A stretch of 13,044 bases of DNA, taken from assembly GCA_020717885.1 (NCBI GenBank), contig DYDN01000018.1:1-13044 (forward strand), in the 5' to 3' direction. Positions 7,250 to 11,963 of the stretch are shown in pieces. Source of the DNA: Candidatus Forterrea sp. GTDB lineage: Archaea; Iainarchaeota; Iainarchaeia; Iainarchaeales; JAAZKV01. The position numbers and the translations under genes were made by a program. The notes beneath the pieces are model-generated. The model made no database searches. It saw only the letters and a list, made by a program, of their open reading frames with translations, and had not been told where the DNA came from. Within the stretch, counting starts at the first letter, position 1. Each line of letters starts with the position of its first letter.

Positions 7250-7534
7250 GATTGTGATACAATGAAAAAATACGCGAATCTAATGAACTCGAACTCAGAA
7301 GTACAACGCAGAAGACGCTATAAACAGATGGAAATGGAAGAAAATGCAAGTCAAAAACTTCGTGAAACTGGTTGGGGACTATATTCACCAACGATTGTTT
7401 GCGACCGAATTGGCATTAAAGAAGGGAAAACCTTCTTTATTGAGTTCAAAAAAGAGGGACAGGCATTAACTCCCAACCAAGCGAAGGTTAGAAAACTAGC
7501 GTCAGAAAGCTACATTGTTGTTAACTATTGAGAT
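7250..7534 (+). mobile_element. Bulge-helix-bulge intron, probably a homing intron
   Basis: Splice sites were set by the BHB structure. The central helix pairs exon C-T-C-A (7244-7247) with intron T-G-A-G (7529-7532), a perfect 4 bp. The 5' bulge is T-A^G (7248-7250) and the 3' bulge A-T^A (7533-7535), each 3 nt and cut between nucleotides 2 and 3. The outer intron helix is weak: A7251-T7528, T7252-A7527, a T-T mismatch, G7254-C7525, T7255-A7524. Removing 7250-7534 gives a perfect initiator tRNA. The intron is 285 nt, far longer than usual archaeal tRNA introns, and one ORF covers 95% of it. No group I or II intron features are needed to explain it. Confidence 0.88.
7262..7531 (+). CDS. Intron-encoded PD-(D/E)XK nuclease, putative homing endonuclease
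   Basis: An 89-residue ORF with ATG 12 nt inside the intron and TGA 3 nt before its end. The first 35 residues are a charged helix with RRRR (16-19) and E27. The core is then W38-G-L-Y-S-P43-T-I-V-C-D48-R-I-G, about 12 residues to I60-E61-F-K63, and L69-T-P-N-Q73. P/D48...E61-x-K63 fits the PD-(D/E)XK active site, and the following Q in LTPNQ is typical of VRR-NUC and Hjc-like members, which cut DNA with a divalent metal. Being inside a tRNA intron suggests homing into intronless initiator tRNA genes. The frame also stays open upstream to GTG 7232 in the exon. No Shine-Dalgarno stands before ATG in the linear RNA. The fold is inferred from motifs; the cleavage target is not shown. Confidence 0.75.
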   Translation: MKKYANLMNSNSEVQRRRRYKQMEMEENASQKLRETGWGLYSPTIVCDRIGIKEGKTFFIEFKKEGQALTPNQAKVRKLASESYIVVNY

Positions 7535-7570
7535 ACCCGGAGGTCGGAGGTTCAAATCCTCTCCCCGCTA

Positions 7571-7984
7571 TGGTGGGTTTAAACTAATTCTAAGTGAAAT
7601 TAACCCCCCATGCTTCCGCTATTTACCCCAAAATACAAACACGATAAATTCGTCAATTGACGCATATTTAAGAAATGGGTTTTGTACTTACGAATTACTT
7701 GTTTTTTGCTAGGGCCAAATAAGGCTAAAAAATACCCAAAATAGTCCACTCACCAAGTGGCAATTATCACTATTTTAGGCAACTATCCAAATTACCTCAC
7801 TAAACAACAGGCTCACTTTGGTAATTACGGCGACTATTTTGCAAATTTCAATCAAAATCAAAGTGTACTAGAAGTAATTACTATAATTTAAGTAATTACA
7901 AGTAATTACTTGTAATGAGGATAACTACTAATCATTACCGTAATGTTTTTAAATCATTACGGTCATTAATATCATTACGTGGTA
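7571..7984. other. Non-coding region with inverted repeats and operator array
   Basis: No convincing gene lies in these 414 bp. The tRNA 3' flank runs to a T6 near 7702. A nested inverted repeat follows: outer arms AAAATAGT (7738-7745) and ACTATTTT (7769-7776), inner arms CCACT/AGTGG (7746-7760). From 7821 to 7989 the sequence is dominated by ATTAC/GTAAT repeats, described separately. The rest is AT-rich with nothing I can name. Confidence 0.6.
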
Positions 7985-7989
7985 ATGAT
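7821..7989. promoter_or_regulatory. ATTAC/GTAAT operator-like array with TATA box
   Basis: The palindrome GTAATTAC occurs four times (7821, 7874, 7892, 7902). The last two lie in a perfect 22-bp palindrome (7895-7916). CATTAC-C-GTAATG (7933-7945) directly abuts the TATA box TTTTTAAA (7946-7953). ATCATTAC recurs at 7953 and 7971, and the last copy pairs with GTAATGAT (7982-7989) as 8-bp arms that cover the start codon. Sites on both sides of the TATA box and over the start suggest repression, probably autorepression, of the winged-helix gene that follows. Confidence 0.65.
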
Positions 7990-8413
7990 GGGATTCATAC
8001 AAATGTTAAGAGCAATGCTTGGACTCGGAGTAAAAGTACAGGCAAAAGTAGTTGAAGTGGCCCCAGTGAGTGTGGCAAAAGCAAGGATAGAGATACGCTC
8101 TATATGGGACTTCCTACAATTCAACGAACACACCCAAGCATTCCACCTAGCGAGTGTCATTAGATTCGATGAATGGGCTACGATGGACGAGATACGGAGA
8201 AGGATATTCGAACTCTTCCAAGTAGACTATGAAAATGAGAGATCACTTTACCCCTATTTGAAGACTATGGTTGATATTGGGCTCATAGAAACTAACAGCA
8301 TAGGTGGCAAGCGCAAATGGAGAAAAAAGGACTTACTAATAAAAATTGAAAAAGAAGATAAAGAAGCTAAAAAAGAGGCGGAAACGGTTAAAGAAGCAAC
8401 CGCTACCGCTTGA
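7985..8413 (+). CDS. Winged-helix DNA-binding protein, probable regulator
   Basis: A 142-residue protein. Residues 1-35 form a hydrophobic then beta-like segment (MLRAMLGLGVKVQAKVVEVAPVSV). From about residue 40 a helix-turn-helix pattern appears: IWDFLQFNEHTQAFHLASVIRF, WATMDEIRRRIFELF, and the likely recognition helix SLYPYLKTMVDIGLIETN. A wing GGKRKWRKKDLLIKI follows, then an acidic/basic tail KEDKEAKKEAETVKEATATA. I do not recognise the exact family. ATG 7985 (or 7988) is preferred to GTG 7979 because the TATA box at 7946-7953 puts the transcript start near 7978-7985. The dense operator array upstream and over the start suggests autoregulation. It is convergent with the unknown gene at 8573. 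Confidence 0.65.
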   Translation: MMGFIQMLRAMLGLGVKVQAKVVEVAPVSVAKARIEIRSIWDFLQFNEHTQAFHLASVIRFDEWATMDEIRRRIFELFQVDYENERSLYPYLKTMVDIGLIETNSIGGKRKWRKKDLLIKIEKEDKEAKKEAETVKEATATA

Positions 8414-8479
8414 AACCTATTCAAAGCACTAATTTTGCTTTAATTTTTTTCAACCCACCCCCACACAACACCCCATTAA

Positions 8480-8505
8480 CTCATTTTCTTGGACATATTT
8501 TAGAA
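8480..8505 (+). repeat. Degenerate copy of the 3'-flanking repeat
   Basis: CTCATTTTCTTGGACATA then TTTTAGAA matches copy B in CTCA, TGGACATA and TTTAGAA, with AAAA replaced by TTTT. It lies 67 nt after the stop of the winged-helix gene, in the sense direction like the other copies. Confidence 0.4.
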
Positions 8506-8532
8506 TGCCAAAAGGAAAGAAAGAAGTGATTT

Positions 8533-8572
8533 AAAGTGGTTTTATGGCAGTATTGACGATAATTACCACTTT
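8533..8572 (-). terminator. Inverted repeat directly after the unknown gene
   Basis: AAAGTGGT (8533-8540) and ACCACTTT (8565-8572) are perfect 8-bp arms with a 24-nt loop, beginning at the base after the minus-strand stop codon. It is likely a 3'-end structure between the two convergent genes. Confidence 0.45.
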
Positions 8573-9184
8573 TTAGCTCTGTTGTGAAGGTGAAACTTGC
8601 TGATTTTGAGGGTTCTTTATGTGTTTATAGAGCTCATAAAAATCAATCAACGCCTGTGACAGCTGATAAGTTTGTTTGAACCAATCAAGATCCGCTATTG
8701 TTTGGGCTTCCTTTACTACTGCTGAACGGTACTCTAAAGAAGACCCCTTCTCTTTTACTCTCTTCATTTCAGCAAGCAGGGTTGCCGGGCCCTCAATACC
8801 ACCAACAAACTTGCGGGTTAGAAGATTTTCAAGAGAGGAAACAATCTCTTTCTCCACAATATCCTTTTCATTCAAAAAATAAGTACACTTCCACTCACCT
8901 TTAGTTTCCCAATTATGGGTTGGGTTGTGACCGGTTTTGAAAAAGTCCTGTAAAGATTGGAAGGCTGTTGGCGGGATTATAACACAATTCTTCCCCGGTC
9001 GGAGATATGGAAAATCTGAGAGAATTCCTGAACGATGATAAGAGTAATTCTTCCCCGAGGACTTATGAACCGCTTGGGTGTACCCATAAATCGCTCTGAA
9101 TAGCTTTTGGTAGGTATAAGAGGAATGTTTGATTGAATCCGGCAAAATGAATCGGTATTGAACAAAATAACCCCTAACAGCCAC
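8573..9184 (-). CDS. Conserved-looking protein of unknown function
   Basis: A 203-residue soluble protein that I cannot assign. The N-terminal half is rich in Tyr, Phe and His with motif-like stretches: VQYRFILPDSIKHSSYTYQKLFRAIYGY, then YHRSGILSDFPYLRPGKNCVIIP, and FFKTGHNPTHNWETKGEWKCTYFL. The C-terminal half is helical (VSSLENLLTRKF; LLAEMKRVKEK; DWFKQTYQLSQALIDFYELYKHI) with a polar Q/S/N tail. There is no signal or membrane segment. The run of conserved-type His/Tyr/Arg suggests an enzyme or nucleic-acid protein, which is only an impression. GTG 9184 is preferred to GTG 9199 because a TATATAATA box at 9207-9216 would start RNA near 9184. The adjacent regulator suggests an accessory element. 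Confidence 0.6.
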   Translation of the reverse strand: MAVRGYFVQYRFILPDSIKHSSYTYQKLFRAIYGYTQAVHKSSGKNYSYHRSGILSDFPYLRPGKNCVIIPPTAFQSLQDFFKTGHNPTHNWETKGEWKCTYFLNEKDIVEKEIVSSLENLLTRKFVGGIEGPATLLAEMKRVKEKGSSLEYRSAVVKEAQTIADLDWFKQTYQLSQALIDFYELYKHIKNPQNQQVSPSQQS

Positions 9185-9238
9185 CAAGACACACCCCACA
9201 CTTCCACTATTATATACAACTTAACAACTAAAACAACT

Positions 9239-9259
9239 TATGTATAGTATATATACATA
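9239..9259. promoter_or_regulatory. AT palindrome upstream of the unknown gene
   Basis: TATGTATA (9239-9246) and TATACATA (9252-9259) are perfect 8-bp arms around a 5-nt spacer, about 25 bp behind the TATA box of the minus-strand gene. A regulator site is possible. The composition is pure A/T plus one G and one C per arm, so chance is not excluded. Confidence 0.3.
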
Positions 9260-9309
9260 TTAATTTTTAAATTGAGTTAATTTTTTTTAAAATTTGATTA
9301 ATTTTAAGA

Positions 9310-9405
9310 ATGTCCAAGAAAAAGCGTGGCTTTTTCGGGACCCACACTTACCTTGCAAGTGTTTGGTCCAGGATTTTGAGTTATAATTTTATATATTTTT
9401 ATTAA
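9310..9405 (+). CDS. Possible 31-residue small protein
   Basis: An ATG at 9310 opens 31 codons to TAA (MSKKKRGFFGTHTYLASVWS...). It has a basic N-terminus and an aromatic, hydrophobic C-terminus. TTTTTTTTAAAA (9283-9294) is about 20 bp upstream, so a leaderless transcript is conceivable. The same bases form two hairpins and a copy of the 15-bp repeat, which argues for an RNA or DNA element instead. I rank the ORF as unlikely. Confidence 0.2.
   Translation: MSKKKRGFFGTHTYLASVWSRILSYNFIYFY
9318..9369. ncRNA. Two adjacent hairpins, possible structured RNA
   Basis: The first hairpin has perfect 8-bp arms, 9318-9325 and 9329-9336, around a GTG loop. The second has GGACC (9338-9342) and ACACTT (9344-9349) pairing with AAGTGT (9357-9362) and GGTCC (9365-9369): 11 bp around a 7-nt loop, with a 1x2 internal loop. 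Such dense pairing stands out in an otherwise unstructured AT-rich gap. The strand is undecided, and no known RNA family is recognised. Confidence 0.35.
9366..9380 (-). repeat. 15-bp 3'-flanking repeat, copy C
   Basis: The minus strand reads CTCAAAATCCTGGAC, one mismatch from copies A and B. It lies 60 nt beyond the stop of the PRC-barrel gene in the sense direction and overlaps the edge of the second hairpin of the structured segment. Confidence 0.5.
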
Positions 9406-9409
9406 GAAG

Positions 9410-9447
9410 TAGAAAAAAAAGAAAAAAGGTAAAGTTGCCCTTACCTT
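9410..9447 (-). terminator. Intrinsic-type terminator of the PRC-barrel gene
   Basis: On the minus strand AAGGTAA (9447-9441), which contains the stop codon, pairs with TTACCTT (9432-9426). A T-rich run with T6 and T8 blocks follows down to about 9412. Hairpin plus U tract overlapping the stop codon is a compact termination signal. Confidence 0.6.
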
Positions 9448-9764
9448 CTATAATACTTATATCTCAACTGTGAAGCTGCTTTTTCTTGCGGCTCTTCAGG
9501 TGCTTCTGAAGCTGCTGAAAAAGGAACGTCCCTCTGTGAAACGATAATTATATCCTTAACAGATTTAACGTTCTTATATGGGATACTCTTCTCGCTCAAG
9601 ATTTTCTTTGCGTCCGACTTGGTCTTTACCTTCAAAGGCTCAGTAGTAATAGTCTCAAGCTTTCCTTTTTCAAGGTTAATTATTATATCATAAACCTTGC
9701 CTTTATAGCCTGCTTCGAAGTCGTAAACATCCATTCCGAACAATTTTGACAATCTAACACTCAT
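9441..9764 (-). CDS. PRC-barrel domain protein
   Basis: A 107-residue protein. Residues 1-75 form a PRC barrel: VRLSKLFGMDVYDFEAGYKGKVYDIIINLEKGKLETITTEP, then IPYKNVKSVKDIIIVS. The tail is acidic and Ala/Glu/Pro-rich (SAASEAPEEPQEKAAS) and ends in RYKYYRR. PRC barrels are small beta-barrels used in RNA metabolism (RimM), photosynthetic reaction centres and archaeal cell division (CdpB-type proteins). Short stand-alone archaeal copies have mostly undefined roles. ATG 9764 is chosen over TTG 9767 because AAAGGAGG (GGAGG at 9773-9777) lies 8 nt upstream. A TATA box (TTTATATAT, about 9811-9820) precedes a leader of roughly 25 nt. It is monocistronic. Confidence 0.85.
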   Translation of the reverse strand: MSVRLSKLFGMDVYDFEAGYKGKVYDIIINLEKGKLETITTEPLKVKTKSDAKKILSEKSIPYKNVKSVKDIIIVSQRDVPFSAASEAPEEPQEKAASQLRYKYYRR

Positions 9765-9953
9765 CAATAAAACCTCCTTTATGGTTTAATACAATCACAA
9801 ACAACAAGGGGATATATAAAGCTGATTAAAAAAACCAATTTTATGGAAAAGGTTTGAAAAATAAACGAAAATCGCGAAAAAAGTTTTTGGGGGGTTTTGG
9901 GAATTTAGAAACCCCAAAAGTAGTGGAAGTGAGGGGGGAGTGGGGGTTTAGGG

Positions 9954-10627
9954 TTATTTTGTTTGAGTCAATCTTGTTCGTGCTTGTTTTCTTTCTTTTT
10001 TTATCTTTGTGGCGGGCCTTTGGCGGCTAGCCTTTAATCTTTCTGCAGCAATCCATCCCGCCATTTGTACTGACAAAGTTGATATTTTTTCTCCATATCT
10101 CTTGCGTAGTGGTCCTGCCGCAAAAACAGGGTCTGGAAGAAGCTTTATTTTTGTTTAGTAACCGACTTAATGAATTGAGATTAAGGGCCCTAATTCCCTC
10201 AGAATCAATTCTTGGTTTAGAATCAAGAAGTAGTCAAACTTTTTTTTGTGTTCTTTGTGGGCCTAATTCAATAGCCCTCGCCATAACCATTGAATTTCCT
10301 TCTTCTATTCCCATCCACATATTTTTTAATGTCCTTTCAGGAAACATTTCTAAATCAGCATCCACATTAATAATTATTTTTCCTCCAATAGAAGAAACCT
10401 TTTCTAATCCTGCTAAAAACCCTGCTCACCGCCCGCGGTTTTCAGGCAGGGTAACGACTTGGCCCTTTAGAAACAGCAATTGATTGAGTTAGATCAGTAC
10501 TGCCATCATTTATTACAACAACATCTTGAATCAAACCCCTTCACTTAAATTTGTTTAATATATTTAATGTTTTTGGAAGTCTCTCCTCTTCATTATGCGC
10601 CAAAACAAGCGCTACCCCATTTTTCAT
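9954..10627 (-). pseudogene. GT2 glycosyltransferase, decayed
   Basis: Starting 7 nt after the xerA stop, the frame reads MKNGVALVLAHNEEERLPKTLNIL, then a TGA, then GLIQDVVVINDGSTDLTQSIA, the nucleotide-sugar site of family GT2. A +1 shift continues as VTLPENRGR, a TGA, AGFLAGLEKV, then IIINVDADLEMFPERTL, whose D-A-D is the metal-binding motif. After KKV and a third TGA it reads LLLDSKPRIDSEGIRALN. A second shift gives LLPDPVFAAGPLRKRYGE and ends in a Lys/Arg-rich tail at TAA (9954-9956). At least two frameshifts and three stops over about 225 codons make it non-functional as read. The original enzyme probably moved a sugar to a lipid or glycan. Its motifs remain easy to read, so the decay is recent. 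Confidence 0.82.
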
Positions 10628-10634
10628 AAGTTAT

Positions 10635-11576
10635 TCATAACCTATCCAGCGGGCTCTCCACTTTTTTGAGTTGCTCACTCGCAACATTTGTGTAAATTTG
10701 AGTTGTGTTAAGCGAGGAGTGCCCGAGCAGGGATTGAATGTATCGAATATTTGTTCCTGCTTCAAGTAAATGCGTCGCGTATGAGTGGCGCAAACAATGC
10801 GGAGTAACGTGCTTGTTTATTCCGGCTTTTGCTGCGGCTTTTCTTACTATGCGCTGAACTGTGTCAGTTGTCAATGGTTTTCCATTTGTCTTTTTTGAGA
10901 ACACAAATTCGCTTCTGATTTTCTTTTTGTTTAAGTATTTCTTCAAATCATGGAGCCAGTCCTTTGAAAGAATAATCATTCTGTCTTTATTTCCCTTTCC
11001 TCCGCGAATAGTCGCGATTCTTTCTTTCATATTCAAGTCTTCTACCTTCATTTTCACTACTTCAGATACACGGCATCCCGAGCCGTACATAAATTGAAGC
11101 ATGAGGCGATTTCTTCCAAAGCGCGTATTAGAAAAAAGTATTCTGATTTCATCACGTGTAAGAACCTTTGGAAGAGTTTTAGCTTTTTTAGGAATTTTTA
11201 TTTCATCAAGCACTTTTAATTTCATTTTTTTTTCAAATACATATTGCATCGCGGCGTGAATTAATCCGAGAGTAGAATTTGCGCAACCCTCTTCTTTTTT
11301 GTGGGCCAAATACCCAACAATATCTTGTTTCACAAGTGAGTTGAGAGGTTTATTGATGTAATACATCACTTCGCGCGAGTAGAGCATATACATTTTCAGT
11401 GTTTTTGCAGAGTACCCTTCAACAATGAGCTCTTGTCTTGTTTCCTTGAGTACATTCTCAAACTCAGGGTTCTCCGGTTTTAATTCTTTAACCTCTTTAA
11501 TGGAAGAATTGGGTGTCTGAGGCTCAATTTTACCCGCTTGTGGTGCCTCAAGATTATCCTGCATTTTGTTATCCAT
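10635..11576 (-). CDS. xerA: Tyrosine recombinase XerA
   Basis: A 313-residue Xer-type recombinase that resolves chromosome dimers at dif in archaea. The N-terminal 40 residues are an unusual polar extension rich in Pro, Glu and Lys. A SAM-like core-binding domain spans about 40-125 (TRQELIVEGYSAKTLKMYMLYSREVMYYI). The catalytic domain carries R169 (GCRVSE), K194 (GGKGNKDR), H260-x-x-R263 (HCLRHSYATHLLEAG), H286 (LLGHSS) and the nucleophile Y295 (TTQIYTNV). All catalytic residues are present, so it should be active. A TATA box (ATATAAAT, about 11598-11606) sits 25 bp before ATG 11576, consistent with a leaderless start. The broken GT2 gene follows in the same orientation. No dif site was recognised nearby. 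Confidence 0.93.
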   Translation of the reverse strand: MDNKMQDNLEAPQAGKIEPQTPNSSIKEVKELKPENPEFENVLKETRQELIVEGYSAKTLKMYMLYSREVMYYINKPLNSLVKQDIVGYLAHKKEEGCANSTLGLIHAAMQYVFEKKMKLKVLDEIKIPKKAKTLPKVLTRDEIRILFSNTRFGRNRLMLQFMYGSGCRVSEVVKMKVEDLNMKERIATIRGGKGNKDRMIILSKDWLHDLKKYLNKKKIRSEFVFSKKTNGKPLTTDTVQRIVRKAAAKAGINKHVTPHCLRHSYATHLLEAGTNIRYIQSLLGHSSLNTTQIYTNVASEQLKKVESPLDRL

Positions 11577-11661
11577 AACAAACCCTTGTTTTTCGAATTT
11601 ATATTAATTTCTTTTGGCTTTTGGCAAGGTTTTTAAGCGCGTTAGGGAGAATATTATTTGT

Positions 11662-11913
11662 ATGATGCGAAAACCACAGAAACCTCCTGAGGGAGCGAAG
11701 ATGAAGGAAACCGCCGACATGGTTGCATGGAGGAAGGAATTCGAGAAAATGAAAACCGACGACCACAAAGCAAAACTAAAGGAACTCGGGCTTGACGATG
11801 AAGATTTAGAAGAATTTGAAGCAATGGAGAAAGGCGAACTCTCAATCGAAGATGAAATCGCGGGCGTAGAAAAAGTTTCTGAAGAAAAGCCGAAGAAGAA
11901 AGGGAAGAAATAA
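11662..11913 (+). CDS. Small acidic protein with lysine tail
   Basis: An 83-residue protein of unknown family. It reads MMRKPQKPPEGAKMKETADMVAWRKEFEKMKTDDHKAKLKELGL, then a Asp/Glu-rich stretch (DDEDLEEFEAMEKGELSIEDEIAG), and ends in EKPKKKGKK. It is predicted to be largely helical and charged, without a membrane segment. ATG 11662 is preferred to the GTG-type start at 11614 because TTTTTAAG (11630-11637) lies 25-30 bp upstream as a TATA box, and the upstream codons would lie in or before the promoter. It is divergent from xerA. The lysine-rich end resembles that of the protein at 114, but the rest does not. Confidence 0.6.
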   Translation: MMRKPQKPPEGAKMKETADMVAWRKEFEKMKTDDHKAKLKELGLDDEDLEEFEAMEKGELSIEDEIAGVEKVSEEKPKKKGKK

Positions 11914-11963
11914 TTTTTCTTAAGCGAATTCAACTAGTTCTAAATTAAGTCTGAATTATTTAA

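Larger units (their letters stand above)
7211..7570 (+). tRNA. Initiator tRNA-Met (CAT) with a 285-nt ORF-bearing intron
   Basis: The exons are 7211-7249 and 7535-7570, giving a 75-nt tRNA. The acceptor AGCGGGG/CCCCGCT is perfect and begins with the A1-T72 pair of archaeal initiators. The D arm is GAGC/GCTC. The anticodon stem CCGGG/CCCGG has the three G-C pairs diagnostic of initiators. The loop CTCAT-A|A has anticodon CAT. The T arm is GGAGG/CCTCT (one G-T) with loop TTCAAAT, and the discriminator is A. No CCA is encoded. The intron lies after position 37, the canonical archaeal site. A CTTAAAGG box about 25 bp upstream (7183-7190) and a stronger TTTATAAA at 7142-7149 are possible promoters. 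The 3' flank has an imperfect GGGTTTAA/TTAACCC repeat and a T6 at about 7702. Confidence 0.95.

Noticed and set aside
7232..7531. LAGLIDADG endonuclease starting in the tRNA exon
   Set aside because: The signature is mostly encoded by the conserved tRNA anticodon arm, the rest of the protein has a PD-(D/E)XK pattern, and about 99 residues are too few for a LAGLIDADG monomer.
7821..7989. CRISPR array
   Set aside because: Repeats are only 8-10 bp, palindromic and spaced 10-50 bp unevenly; there are no unique spacers of constant size and no cas genes.
7571..9440. Direct repeat of the tRNA 3' end as an attachment site
   Set aside because: No second copy of the T-arm/acceptor sequence of tRNA-iMet was found downstream within the window.
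9889..9953. G-rich stretch as a G-quadruplex
   Set aside because: There are runs of 6, 3, 6, 5 and 3 Gs, but the fourth run is about 31 nt from the last three, so no standard four-run quadruplex with short loops forms. It may be plain 3' flank of the pseudogene.
10079..10483. 134-codon plus-strand ORF
   Set aside because: It lies opposite the GT2 pseudogene, whose minus-strand translation shows family motifs. The plus-strand product is low-complexity without recognisable features.
9954..10627. Reassigned TGA codon in this genome
   Set aside because: TGA terminates xerA, the winged-helix gene and the intron ORF at sensible ends, and the GT2 gene also has frameshifts, so decay is simpler.
10635..11661. 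dif site near xerA
   Set aside because: No 28-bp dif-like palindrome with a central spacer was recognised in the flanks.
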